Source of the DNA: Ophiothrix spiculata
Taxonomy: Eukaryota; Echinodermata; Ophiuroidea; Amphilepidida; Ophiotrichidae
Direction: 5' to 3' (one strand)
Assembly: GCA_000969725.1 (NCBI GenBank)
Contig: JXSR01S028025.1
DNA: 22,051 bases
Positions 1 to 11,128 of the stretch are shown here, piece by piece. The notes beneath the pieces are model-generated. The model had not been told where the DNA came from. It worked only from the letters and a program-made list of their open reading frames with translations, and did no database searches. The position numbers and the translations under genes were made by a program. Within the stretch, counting starts at the first letter, position 1. Each line of letters opens with the position of its first letter.

Positions 1-315
1 TAAGTAGTGTCATTTTCAAGGTTGTGGAAATGCTTGATTCAAAATGGAATCTAATTAAAATCAAATTTACTTTGGCTTAAAATGTCTGCAGATGCAACAG
101 AATCTTTGATCTCCAAACTGGTTCATGGTAAGTCGAGGTGAAACAACACAAAAGGTTAAAACAACATAATTACTTCGAACCTGTTAAGAACAGCAGTTGC
201 GTACGCACAATAAGTTTAAATTATCGAAAGGCAATTAGATGAACGATCTTTTTAGTAGATTGTTGCAAGATTACCGCCATTGCGGTTTTCTGACTTGTTT
301 ACTGGGTAATTTGTC
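1..315. repeat. Diverged repeat P, copy 1 (partner at ~13,676-14,000)
   Basis: This stretch aligns by eye, with many substitutions and small gaps, to about 13,676-14,000 in the same orientation. Shared landmarks in order are AAGGTTGTG near the start, a GCAA(C/T)AGAATCT word, GGTAAAACAACA-like and AAAGGTTAAAACA words, and GTTTAAATTATNGAAAGGCAAT. The copy probably continues left of the window. It looks like an old dispersed repeat or segmental duplication. No TIRs or coding potential are visible. Confidence 0.6.
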
Positions 316-869
316 ATGTGCAAAAAATGTTGCACGCAACATAAATAAAATAAGGTCATCTAGGTTTAAAGAGCCTAGGAAACTAAGGAAATACATGTAA
401 TACTGATGCAAATTGTGTCAAGTCTAGCAGAAGGGACAAGAATATGCTCATTTTTAGGCACCAATTTTTACGCCAGGCACCACTTAGTACGTCATAAATG
501 GTGAAAGAAAAACTCCAGATGACTGGTTTGAACCTATCCATGGTAACTCACTGATCATTTTGATAAATCATACCACCAATAATGAAACAATTGATATTGT
601 GTTCTTTTTAGGGCCCTGTGTTTGGCAATGAGATGTCCCATAAAGACTTATAAGGATTATCATCCTATTTCTTAGCCCCTTTCAAAATAAGGGTCATAAA
701 GGTAACAATCATTAGTCCAAAAGGAAATGGTTCCTGCAAGTTGCTATGAAATTATAAAAGAAGTACTGTTGTAATGTGTGCACAAAATTAAGAATATAGG
801 AGTTAAAATGCCTTTTAAAACGTCAAATAAGTGAAAGAAAGAGAGGGGGGAAGTAAAAAGGAGTCATTT
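316..869. other. Non-coding stretch, nothing recognised
   Basis: AT-rich sequence with no credible reading frame, RNA gene or repeat boundary. It has a short near-palindrome (ATGTTGCACGCAACAT, near 330) and a purine-rich run near 835-860. I see nothing else to annotate. Confidence 0.5.
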
Positions 870-1387
870 GGTATGTTAACTTTGATATTAATTTAGGAGA
901 GTATCAATCTTGCTGTAATAAAAACGTAAATATCAACGGGTGTTTTTTTTTTACTTTTCCGGATAGAATAAACAACCTCTTCAAACGATATCTTATTTCT
1001 TTAAGACTTATCAAATACGTTTGAAATGATATTTTTAAAGTCAACTAAATCCCAACAAGGCAAGAAGAAATGGTGCATCACACTTATCAATGTCGACCAG
1101 TCTTTAACATAACACGAGGTAACAGACAAACAGACTGACATCAGCACACGCCAAACTTATAAAAAACAAATCAAAGATGCTTTACGTAATGGTAATATAT
1201 ATGTCAAAAATTAAGCTTTTAAAAGAAATAAGAACCTTTTTTCCACAATAGCACGTTTATAAACACCCAAAAAGTTATCTGAATGTCATTTATAAACTTT
1301 TATCTACTCACCAAATCATAGTTGGGCGAAGTTGAATAACTTGATATCACTGGATATAATTTGATTATTTCTGATTCGTTCAGATCA

Positions 1388-1401
1388 GGGGGGGGGGGGG
1401 G
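1388..1401 (+). repeat. G14 homopolymer
   Basis: Uninterrupted run of 14 G in copy A of the segmental duplication, with no counterpart noticed in copy B. It is likely length-polymorphic and error-prone in sequencing. Confidence 0.9.
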
Positions 1402-1409
1402 ATAGGACG

Positions 1410-1417
1410 TGACGTCA
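1410..1417. promoter_or_regulatory. CRE-like palindrome TGACGTCA
   Basis: A full-consensus CREB/ATF octamer lies 8 bases after the G14 run. The motif match is exact. With no recognisable gene nearby, a regulatory role is unsupported and chance occurrence is plausible. Confidence 0.2.
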
Positions 1418-2535
1418 TCAGATTTTGAAACTCCCATTCAAAAAACTTGAATTTTAACTAACGCTCAAAAATTTAATTTTTTGCCCTTACTTAGTGTATA
1501 AACATGTGCAGATTTCATAACCGTTGAGGTTGGGACTTCAACCTCATACAAGTAAAAAGATATTCTGATTATTTTAAAGAACTACCTTTCTTTTTATTTA
1601 CGCATTGAAATATACGGCGATACCATGGATGAATACGTATCAAATCTGAGTAAACAGTCCGCTAAACAGGCAATTTATTACGCGGCCACCGCCGTCTGGT
1701 ACAGATATTTAATCAGAATTCAGAAACGAATCCTTTATAGCGAGAAACAATGCTTTTGTTTCTGATGCGGCATTAAGTTCTTGTTTTACCTCTTCAAAAT
1801 ACAGGCGATATTGTTAATGGCAATTCTTACTTCCAAATATGATATCTAGAAGATTTTAATAGATTATGATTGCTTCGGGATGTTTCATGAAAATTTACTA
1901 CTCTCTTCTAAATATTTCTTTTGAATCCTTTATATTAATCTGAAAATCTTTATCACTCCGTCATTTTATTATTGACAATATTGTTCAAGGCTGTTATTAG
2001 TTTTAAATCTACCTATTTTTGGGTAGAACTATGCAATTCCAATAGCTTTAATGGATTAGTTTTGAATTTACACTTGACAGGGATTTTTTTAAAGAAAGCT
2101 CAGGCAATGAAATCTTTAGAAAATCACTCAGATATTTGTTTCACCTTGTTGTAGTCATTCAAGTAAAATTGACTTCAAGAAAAAAATTCTTCGTACTTTG
2201 TCATTTCCTCTATAATACGTCAGACTTTTCTAAGTAATTCTGAAAATTATTTTTGCACAAACAAAGAATGTCTCACGATTTCTGATGCATATCAGATTGA
2301 TCTAGACAGTAAACTTGATTCGCAAGCAAGGGATTCTCTATATCATACGAGTGCATCTCATTTCACCCGTCTTTTCTATTGCCATCTATGCCTTGAAATG
2401 TATTTTGATGGAATTTTATTAGTTTTTATTGCCCTCAAGGTTGACGAATTTAAAGGAAACTATTCATATCATAAACAGCTTTTGTTAATGTTGACGAGTC
2501 GCGGTGATATGACTGGTAACATCCAACGGCAAATT

Positions 2536-3049
2536 GAATGAAGAGCGTTGGAAATTAAAATTGTATCATTTCATTGGTAATTGAGGTAGGGTTGTATCCC
2601 TATGATGTCTTGACACTCGTCTACATATTTGTAAAATGAAACAGTTTATGAGATTTCCTTGCCGCTGTAGAAATGGAATAAAAATTCAACAACTATGATG
2701 GGCCATAGATTAAAGTAACCTTCTGTACACGTAAGATGTTCAATAGATGTAAAGTCAACATTATTAATGATTCTTCTTTCGAAAACAAAACCATGTATCT
2801 TTTGAAATGATATACACAAGTTTTCTTATGAATCTAAGTATACATGTATATTAGGTATTGAAAATGTCAAAATCACTTAGTAACAAAACACTAACGTATG
2901 TTTATCTTTTCTCTTTTTCCCTTTCCGCTTTCTCATGATGTTGATTTTGTGATAACAGGTAAGTGTCTTTCATTCAATAATATTTTGTCTTTAGGCGCCA
3001 GTCATACAACGCTGCAACCACCTGTGACAATATCAATCGCAAACTTAAA
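2536..3049. other. Non-coding stretch, nothing recognised
   Basis: AT-rich sequence between duplication copy A and the hAT-like element. The only frame over 60 codons begins here at 2,898 and runs into the element's TIR, so it is a chance frame. Confidence 0.5.
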
Positions 3050-3057
3050 TCGTATCG

Positions 3058-3381
3058 CAGTGGCGTGCCTAGGATTTTTTGAGAGGTGGTGCACAGCCAT
3101 CAGTTTCCCCCGAATTAAATATGACTAAAAAGAAAAAAAGTACACCCAAATTTTTTGACGTAGCTTTTGAAAAATGACAAGTAAAAAAAAAAGGTCTCGC
3201 AAGCGCACGGCAAGTTTTGTAACGATTTAAAACTATTTTTCTTCTCTTTTCTTTAGATTTTTTTCTCCTTTCTCCTTTCTTTTCTATCTATTTTATTGTC
3301 AAGATCCCCGTATGGGCCTTTTCCCTCACCTGACTCGCCACACTGGGCCACCACTGCCCCCCGCCGTTATGCACGCCACTG
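3058..3381. mobile_element. hAT-like MITE
   Basis: Non-autonomous 324-bp element. The left end reads CAGTGGCGTGCCTAGG and the right end is the reverse complement of CAGTGGCGTGCATAAC, giving 11 identical terminal bases. CAG(T/G)GGCG-type ends are typical of hAT transposons. The flanking octamers are TCGTATCG (3,050-3,057) and GTGTATCG (3,382-3,389), identical at 6 of 8 bases, consistent with the 8-bp target duplication of hAT. The inside carries a long pyrimidine-rich run (about 3,235-3,295) and no transposase frame. Confidence 0.75.
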
Positions 3382-5026
3382 GTGTATCGTGCGATTTGAA
3401 TTGTTACATTTACACAAAACTAGACGAGTGGTAATTTGAACTAGCAAAATATCCACTACCAGTGGGATAATCTGTGACCAAAGAATACTTTGCTGCTGTG
3501 ACTAGTTGAATGACTTTTTAACTACCAGCAATTAACGACCGCCGGTGAAAATTGTTGTATGTATAAGTTTCTTGCTTGGTTGTAAATTGTCGAAAATATT
3601 TTTGTGCCCGGTGCTTAAGTACGCAAATTTCAGCGATACCTATAGGTACCTATAGGTGCATCGATCGCCTAAACTTCATGACCCTAAACACATGTGTCCT
3701 ATTTTATCATTGTTCAAGTTTTTCAATTAGCAAATAACATAAAAACCACCAAGTACGTTTAGCATCCGTTTCGTTTTTCATCTGAGGATCTTATAGACAT
3801 TAAAATGATAAATATAACAGCCTCTGATCTCCTCAAACTAGCAATCTTTTCCAGCTTTAAACTGAAATTTGAAATGCCTCGTAGTATACACGATTTTTAC
3901 AATCCCATTTAACAAAGAAGGTTTTTTTTCAATCTCATTTAACATTTAGAAAATTTGTACTTGAAATATATTTCTTAAGTTTGAAACTTCAGGTCGCCCG
4001 AATTATCTAATTCAATCCATAGCAATTGTGATCTCCGTAATTGTACATGTCTATCTTTTCTAAGTCAAACTTGAAACATTCTTCCTGAACATGAAGGAAA
4101 CACATTTGTAGATTTATACAAAGGAAGATGGTGAGTATAAGCCACGATGAGTTTTAAAAGGTTTTAAAAAGAAGGATTTCGAAACCACTGGAATTTGTAT
4201 TTTTGTAAATCAGCGAGCAACGTTGGCTCTTTATTTTCTTCCTCAGTTATTTTGTTATTTTTTTAAGAAAGCGCATAAATCCCATCTGTTCTGTGGTATG
4301 GCAGACGACAGGCAAGGAAAACGAACAAAATGCATGAGAAATAACTAACACAAGCAAAAATATATACTCGTACATGTACAACCTAGGAAACCGGAAGCAG
4401 TAGTTGCAACAGCTGACAACTATGGCTGATTTAAATCGTTACACATGAATAAGTACAAATTATAGTATATGAATTTTGCTTGACTCTCTAAAGAACTGAT
4501 TGGTATTGCGTGATTTTCCGCATACAACAAGTGAATTTATAGCTAAATATTTTTTATCACCAGCCCAACAAATAACCATCTATGCTGGAGATATTTAAAT
4601 CAAGTGATTAAGGGTGCACCTTTGGTCTGAAATACACTGCACCATTTCGCATTTTTTTTGTCAAAGATATATGTAAATTGCATATGGTAATAACGTATAT
4701 TTGACTGACTATCATTCCATGTGAACAGGCTAAGTGAATCCTTCAAATTCATGGGTAGCAATAACTGTTATCATAATAACCTACCATATATTTACAAAGA
4801 ACACAATGAACAGATAACTCAAGCAGAGACAGGTGCACGTCGAGAAGGCTTGCATATCACCAAAAGTCTCTACGCAATCTAGAGATGACAGCTTTCTCGT
4901 CACAGAGTTCGTCATTGTCCTTTAATAATCACTTGGTAGTGTTACTTTATAGTTTCCTATTGCTATTCACTTTATATACGTCAATATTCCGCGATGAATC
5001 ATAGCTTTAGTATAAAGTGATATCCT
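3382..5026. other. Non-coding stretch with one notable palindrome
   Basis: No supported gene or TIR pair. It contains the 20-bp palindrome at 3,638-3,657. The rest is unremarkable AT-rich sequence without long frames. Confidence 0.5.
3638..3657. repeat. 20-bp perfect palindrome made of two 10-bp palindromes
   Basis: ACCTATAGGT occurs twice head to tail. Each unit is itself self-complementary, so the 20 bases are both a direct repeat and a perfect palindrome. It is followed within a few bases by ATCGATCG. Function unknown. Confidence 0.7.
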
Positions 5027-5294
5027 CAATAAGGTATGTAGATTTTGAGAAGGTATCAATCTTTGTGAACTTAAATATTAAAAATGTAAATAAACTTACA
5101 AACATACAAAAAACAACTATTATATAAATGAAGTTCTTTATATTAGAATCATAGAGGCGTTTGAAATGACATTGATTTCTTAAACATCAATCAAATTAAA
5201 CTAAAAAGAAACATACAGCGTATTAGGACATTCAATGTCTAAACGAAGTTACTAACAATTCAGGGAAAGGTACATCAGACATATGGACGAAAAA

Positions 5295-5399
5295 CTACAC
5301 AGAAAATAATAAGTGAGTCAAACTTGTTAAAATGAGTCAATTTATCCCCTGTAGTGACCAACTTTAACAAGTTCGACTCACTTATTATTTTCTGTGTAG
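5295..5399. mobile_element. 105-bp hairpin MITE
   Basis: Two 39-base arms (5,295-5,333 and 5,361-5,399) are reverse complements at 37 of 39 positions around a 27-base spacer. Outer ends read CTACACAGAAAATAATAAG and its complement. The family is not identified and no clear target-site duplication was found. I could not find it in the corresponding part of copy A, so it is probably an insertion into copy B. A transcript would fold into one long hairpin. Confidence 0.75.
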
Positions 5400-6293
5400 C
5401 ATAAGCAGACAATGATCGGGTGCGAATTCATATATAAATAGATTTGACAAATAGATGGATCAGAAGGACGTCAAATTGATTAGGCTCTAAAAGTAGTAAG
5501 AACCTGTTAACTCAACAGTACATTGTATAAATACCTATAGAAGTTATTTTATGTCATTTATAAACTGTTACATATTTAACAATATCTTAGAGACACATTG
5601 TCAATAAAATAATCATAGCTTTAAGAATTGCATAAGTTGTAGAATTAAGCAATGCAATTTGATCATGACCGATTCGATAAGATAATGAAAGACGGGAATC
5701 TTTAGAATTTTATTAAATGCTTTTATTACATATGCGATATTAAATTTGATTTTGCTGCTGCAAAACACAGACAATAGCAATGCTTACTTCTAAATACAAT
5801 ATCGTAAAGATTTACACTTTGACAGCTTCTGAATGGATTGTTTCATGAAAACGTATTGAAACCTTTATGTTAATCTTATTTATACACAGACAACATCGTT
5901 CAAGGTGGTAGTTATTACCTAACTCTACTGAGTTTTGATAAATGATAACTAATAGATTTAATGAATTTGTTTATTATTTATACTCGCTTAATTTAACTTT
6001 ACTTATCGTAAGAAAGTTGGTTAAATTTTATGTCAGGAAAAGGTTCTTTCATACTTTGTCATTTTGTTCAAACCTTGTCACTACCTCCATAATAACATTT
6101 TTAAAATTTTATAAGCCATTTTTGAAACTCCTTTTTGTACAGCTAAGTATGTCTCATGATTTTTGATGCATCAGATTTGTCTTGATAGTAAACTTTACTA
6201 GAAACAGGAGATCGTCTGTGTCATATAACATGTATAAGTGCATGCGTCATTTCTATTTCCATTTATGCGGTGAAGTGTATTTTGATGAAATTT

Positions 6294-6715
6294 GTGACCT
6301 TCCAGCCCGTATGAGCAGTAAATGCCAGAAACTTCATTTTGCGCTAGACATGAAAATACATGTCAAGGTCATAATTTTCCGAAATTGATTTTTTGACAGA
6401 TTCACAATCTTAATACTTACTACAAAACACCAGCAAAGTTTCATTTCAATAAAATGATAGGAAATGTGAAATAAATTGGCATATTCTTAATACAATCAAC
6501 AGAAAATATAGGGCTTACTAATCTTTGAACGCGTTAATCTCAGTTATACATTTTACTCCCTGACAAACTTTGATGGACCATAACTTGACTTCTGGAAATC
6601 GTGTGAAGTTAATTAAGGTGTCATTTTAATCCTTAAAGCATGGTCTTTGCAAATAATTAAAAAGGTGAAAATGACAAGAGCTTGCATTTACTGCTGGTTT
6701 GGGCTGGACGGTCAC
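6294..6715. mobile_element. 422-bp TIR element with 4-bp target duplication
   Basis: The left end GTGACCTTCCAGCCC and right end GGGCTGGACGGTCAC are inverted repeats matching at 14 of 15 bases. Flanks are ATTT (6,290-6,293) and ATTT (6,716-6,719). The paralogous site in copy A (2,401-2,422) has a single ATTT and no insert, so both boundaries and the 4-bp duplication are directly supported. No transposase is encoded, so it is non-autonomous. The superfamily is not assigned; 4-bp duplications occur in several, including Sola-type elements. Confidence 0.8.
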
Positions 6716-6835
6716 ATTTTATTAGTTTTGGTTGCCTCAAGGTTGATGAGTTCAAATGAAACTATTCATATCACAAACAACTTTTGTAAAGGCTGATGAG
6801 CCGTATCTAGTGATTTGGGAAGAATTACATCCATG

Positions 6836-9800
6836 GGGCAAGCTTTTTTAAGGATTCGAGAACCGAGGGCAACTTTCTCAGCAAAAAAAATGCACGGGAC
6901 ATTGACGGGGACTTGGGGTAAACTGGGGCAAATGTAGAAGGACCATAATTAAAAGATCCCTATAACAAATTCTTTATATTTTTTCAATGAATCATAATGA
7001 ATTATTTGTATTTATCTATTCAAATATTTACCACCTTTCGCACTTAAACACCAGGCATTAACACAGTCTATCTGATAGAGATCTAGGTCGGATCCTATTC
7101 ACTGTGAACAATTGAAAGACTTGAAGTGCGAGGTCGACGCAGTTTAAATCAACACATATTCTATCACAACTTAAATATTCTGTATATTTCCAGTCGTATC
7201 AATTGTGTATTATCCTTTAAATATCTCAAAAAGAGCTTCCAGGTATTTTTTCGTTTCAATTTACAAAATTCTCAAGCAAAGACATTGTTGCCAGATGTAC
7301 TGAAACTATAACAAGAGATAAACTATATTTAGTGGATTAATATTACCAACAGTTGTCAGTCAAAAAGGAAAATATAAAGTGATTGAGGTCATTTTACATA
7401 TTCAAAAAGACCAAATAAATGAGGTCTTTGCCCTGTACAGCTATTCCCATGAAGCTATTAACCAAAAGAGATAAAGAGAACTTTTAACGAGCAAGACTTT
7501 CTAAAGTGAAGAAATCATCCATTTTATACAATTATAGATTAAGGTGATCGCTTCAAATCACCTATAAAAATCAACCCTTTAGGTCTTGTGTTTATTACAA
7601 TCACGTGCGGTCAATGCACCTGGAATTCTATTGGTATGATCATAAATTGGCGTAATATTCTTGCTTCAAAGATGTCTATAATGACTGATCTGTAGTTTTT
7701 GCTACAATTGTAATTTCACAAAGGACAATCATTTAGCACTATAACGAATCAGATATTTATGATTTTTGTCAAAGATTAATAAATTCAAAACTTCATCTGA
7801 TCATTTATTGTATTGGAACCCGGATTGAATGTCAGGAAAAATATATAAAGAAACCCAAATAGAGGTTTATAGTTTGATTTAGTTTGTTATATCAGCATTT
7901 CGTGTATTCTGTGTGTAGAATGTTTGTAAAGATAGAGCCAACGTTAACCATTTTAAATGTCAAATAAGTGAAGTGCACTTTTTGTTTTTACCTACTTACT
8001 GCATACATACATGTACAGCGTTTCCCTTTATCTGGTCTGTCTTTCAACAGAAATAATACACTTTAATCTACTGTACTTGTAATTATGTATTAAATCTGTT
8101 ATTCTTCCCAAGATAAAAGTAATTCGTATAAATCATTTGTTTTTATGAAAAAAATTTGACTTGGTTTGTTTGAGACTTCAAAATATATATCTTCTTGTTA
8201 ACATTAAGCATATCGTTCCAAGGGATATAGAGGCAGGTAATATCCAGATATAGTGCCGACTGAATAATTTGGTGTCCACATGACAGACTAAAATGACCAC
8301 TCTCCTTTCTACCGTCTATAAATGTGTCGCACTTTTTACTACTTTTTTGTTGATTTTTGTGCGTATGGTTTCAATTCCACTTTTGAAATATAATAAGCGA
8401 TTGTTAAGGATTTAATAATCTGTAGTATTACCATTAGAATATTACACGTTTTCTTACCTAAGACATAAGACAGAGACACATTTACAGATTTATATTTGTC
8501 GAGAAGTTGTACTTTGCGCTGTAGTGGTTGCTTGGTGTGTCTTTACCTCCTTAAAACTGGCTTTAACAGGTATATCAACACTAGATATGAAAGAAACATT
8601 TAATCAAAAACAGTTTAATTGTTTAACAGAATAATACGCACCGTTGCAGCTTTCAAGTGGAACAATAAGCCGTGCTGTTGACTAGAAATTAAAATCGTAG
8701 TTTAGTTAAACACTGGCTTTTAACTGTTTTGTTAAATCTAAAAAAGAGAAAAGAATTAAAACAAAACAAAACAAACACAAATACAATTCAATTAAACAAA
8801 TTGTGCCTAGTTGACAACGTATCGAAACTGATAAATTACATATAAAACTTATTTCAGCATTTTTAAATGAGTTGTTGGATGTTAAATTGTAGAGGCATAC
8901 TTAAATATGTTATATTGCCGAACAAATGTCGATGCATTTGTACTTAAATATATCTTTCAATTTAAGTATGGGTGTCCAGACTAAGAATCTATGTATTGGT
9001 TGTATCACTACATTAGAATGAAATGGTGTTTTCTCTATGACTGTGTGCTTCGACCTTTTGCTGTTTGGTCTCTGGTGTTTGTGCTTCATATCTCTTCTTG
9101 TAGGAATGGAATCCTGTCGCTTAGACATAACTCTTTTATGTGTTGATGGGCTCAGATTTCGACAACAACATTAAAATTCAAAGTGCCACTAGATGCCTTA
9201 CCAAATACTCGGGGACTTCGTCATGTAATAAAGTCGTAGGTGACATTTTGGAAAAAAAATAGCTAAATCGAGTTTCAAAACACGTATAAATAACATAATT
9301 CATAAAACATACTTTAATAGAAACTGGGTTGATTGCAAGAAAAATTAAGTCAAAATAGTCTAATTTAATGTTTTTTAATTATATTTCAACAATTTTACGA
9401 CTTTGGAAACCTGGGTCTTGCAGGTTACCAGATTCTAAAAATCTAAAAGCATTGATGTTTAATTGCTTTAGCTCTTTCTCAGAGCTATCCACAATCTTCT
9501 ATAACATAACCAATCAATAGTGTGATTTCGCCTCATTGCTTGGCCCAAGGGAGGGAAGATCAGGGGAACGATACTATTTATTGTTTTTTGAGATAGTTCT
9601 CGTTCGCCCATTTATGATTCCATGGAATTCAACACAGTGATGTAAAAAGCAAAATTGTTTTACTGTCTGCCAAGTCTACTGAAAAGTAATTTAAAGTAGT
9701 GTGTCCGTAAATGTATTATTAATCTCTGTAATCTCTGAAAAAGTAAACTAACCAATATATGTTGGGTAATAGATACAAAGTTTGACATTATTTGGACAAA

Positions 9801-10439
9801 TGTAAAATGTTACAGTGGTGGCCCGTAAAGGGGGCGTGTAGGCTATATACAACTCAGTCATATATTCCGCCCCTTTTTCCCAGCCTTCACAACAACAAGT
9901 TAAAGCAATGGCCATATTCAGGGAAAAAATAGCCTGCCTCTCCATTAAACAAATGTTGGTGTGATTTTGTATTTTGTAATCGTATATGCAACTGAGCTAT
10001 TTGATGGTGGGTTTTTGTTTTATCTAGCTTTGAATATTTCCTATTTTAACACCTTTAGGAAGTTAAAATTGGAAAACTATTTGGTTTTCCCATTTTTTTA
10101 ATATCACCAACCTGTTATTTAATACAAACTTTAACTAGAACCCTTAAACATGTTAAAGTTGTATCGTATATACGGAAAGTGCAGTGTGTAGGAAATTGCT
10201 TAGTTATTCATTACTAAGGATTACTTAAAGATTAAACATTCCGTGAGGTTCTAGGAGCACATACGCTTGACATTTACGCTAAAGACTTTCTTAGCTAATT
10301 AAAATCAGAGAACCGTGAATAAGCTTTATCCAATTACAGCTAGGTCAGCGTGAAATGAAACAACATCATGACCGTATTAATGATATGTCTTGGAAATAGG
10401 ATGTTATTGAGAGGAACGAAACTACTAAATTTGTTCTTA
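6836..10439. other. Long non-coding stretch with few features
   Basis: AT-rich sequence with no credible gene. The open frames present (60-72 codons) lack family resemblance and codon bias. Minor items are a weak inverted pair at 7,033-7,134, a 7-bp stem (AGGTGAT/ATCACCT) near 7,535, an (AAAAC)3 run at 8,758-8,776, a TAGCTCT/AGAGCTA stem near 9,468, and a weak GGGGAACGAT..TCGTTCGCCC hairpin at about 9,562-9,610. Confidence 0.5.
8758..8776 (+). repeat. (AAAAC)3 microsatellite
   Basis: Three AAAAC units followed by AAAC, inside an A-rich stretch. Confidence 0.6.
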
Positions 10440-10459
10440 TCAATCAGGCAATCTTTATG

Positions 10460-10680
10460 GGTGCACCATTTGATTTTCCGGGGGAGGGGCATGGAAGTTG
10501 GGTTCCAGTCAATTTGTTGTTGTTGTTGTTGTTGTTGTTGCGGCGGCGAGATTTTTTTTCGCCGCATTCGGCGGCAAGATTTTTTATTTCCCTTGTTATG
10601 TTTTTGTTTAACATGAAGTATGAGTAATTTTTCCCCTCCATTTTTGGGGTAAAATTTTTTTTCGCCGCCTTGGGGAAGTA
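10460..10680. repeat. GC-rich hairpin cluster with poly-T loops
   Basis: A GC-rich island in AT-rich DNA. GCGGCGA (10,543-10,549) pairs with TCGCCGC (10,559-10,565) around a T-rich loop. A further GGCGGCAAG (~10,570) and TTCGCCGCC (~10,661) follow, plus a CCCC..GGGG stem near 10,634. The arms alternate in orientation and are joined by T runs. This looks like a piece of a structured repeat whose ends I could not fix. A 146-codon minus-strand frame (10,444-10,884) crosses this region, but part of it comes from the trinucleotide tract, so I do not call it a gene. Confidence 0.5.
10514..10540 (+). repeat. (TTG)9 microsatellite
   Basis: Nine uninterrupted TTG units directly next to the GCGGCGA hairpin. 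Read on the minus strand they give CAA units, hence poly-Asn or poly-Gln in chance frames. Confidence 0.9.
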
Positions 10681-10884
10681 CTTGTAAAAAATATTTCTTG
10701 CATCTACGATAAATTTACCTGTGAAAATGTCATTTCCATCTGTGCAGATTCCATTGAACAGCTTCAAAATATGTCCAGACCACAGAAAGCAAAATAATGT
10801 GGCGAATACTTTGTTAGTTAAAAACGTATGATAATGTCTGAGTATATTTATTGCCCTGTTCATTGTCATGATTGCCGTGCACAT

Positions 10885-11128
10885 GGGACGATGAATTATC
10901 TAGAAGTCTTTACGGGTGGTGAATAGGGAATTTCCCATCGCGAACTGTGTACTTGTACGTATTTCGACCCATATCAGCTGTTTTTTTAAATCCAAATTTA
11001 GATACGTGTCCGAATTGTGAGTTCCGTCGAACTGATATTTTAAATTGTTATAGTAGATTTTTTTAAATGTTGGTATTATATAAATGAATAATCCGTGAAA
11101 GTATTATACATTACTCCCTTTTTGTAAC
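10885..11128. other. Non-coding stretch
   Basis: No gene, RNA or repeat boundary recognised between the hairpin cluster and the small duplicated pair at 11,129. Confidence 0.5.

Larger units (their letters stand above)
870..2535. repeat. Segmental duplication, copy A
   Basis: Diverged copy of about 5,027-6,835, same orientation. Landmarks in the same order in both are GTATCAATCTT, GTTTGAAATGA, a TAAGAACCT word followed by ATGTCATTTATAAACT, CTTACTTC(C/T)AAATA, GTTTCATGAAAA, TGATGCAT..CAGAT, GTATTTTGATG, CTCAAGGTTGA and AAACTATTCATATCA. Identity is roughly two thirds by eye. Copy A has GAATTTTATTAG at 2,411-2,422, where copy B carries a 422-bp element, so A keeps the empty site. The frames here are short and unlike each other between the copies, so the duplicated segment does not look coding. 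Confidence 0.65.
5027..6835. repeat. Segmental duplication, copy B
   Basis: Partner of copy A (about 870-2,535), same orientation. It is longer mainly because it carries a 105-bp hairpin element (5,295-5,399) and a 422-bp TIR element (6,294-6,715). Outside these inserts the word order follows copy A to about AACTATTCATATCAC near 6,760 and fades after about 6,835. Two frames of 68-74 codons in this segment (from 5,942 and 6,182) have no matching frame in copy A, and the second runs into the inserted element. Confidence 0.65.

Noticed and set aside
7033-7134. Possible MITE: ACCTTTCGCACTT and AAGTGCGAGGT about 80 bases apart, with a TCTATC/GATAGA stem between
   Set aside because: The arms need a 2-base gap and are only 11-13 bases long. 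No target duplication was found.
7900-7980. Similarity of GTCAAATAAGTGAA (near 7,958) to the same word near 821, suggesting a third copy of a duplication
   Set aside because: Similarity does not extend convincingly beyond about 15 bases.
9020-9145. 42-codon plus-strand frame starting MKWCFLYD with a hydrophobic stretch, resembling a signal peptide
   Set aside because: Too short, no conserved partner, and it ends without a recognisable mature peptide or splice context. Chance is more likely.
9562-9610. Hairpin GGGGAACGAT..TCGTTCGCCC
   Set aside because: It pairs only with several gaps, so it is not distinguishable from chance.
10065-10100. GGAAAAC..GTTTTCC stem followed by T7, like a bacterial terminator
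   Set aside because: The window is eukaryotic in character and no transcript leads into it.
10444-10884. 146-codon minus-strand frame, the longest in the window
   Set aside because: Its C-terminal part is the (TTG)9 tract and the GC-rich hairpin repeat read backwards (poly-Asn). The rest shows no domain I recognise, and a plus-strand frame crosses the same repeat.
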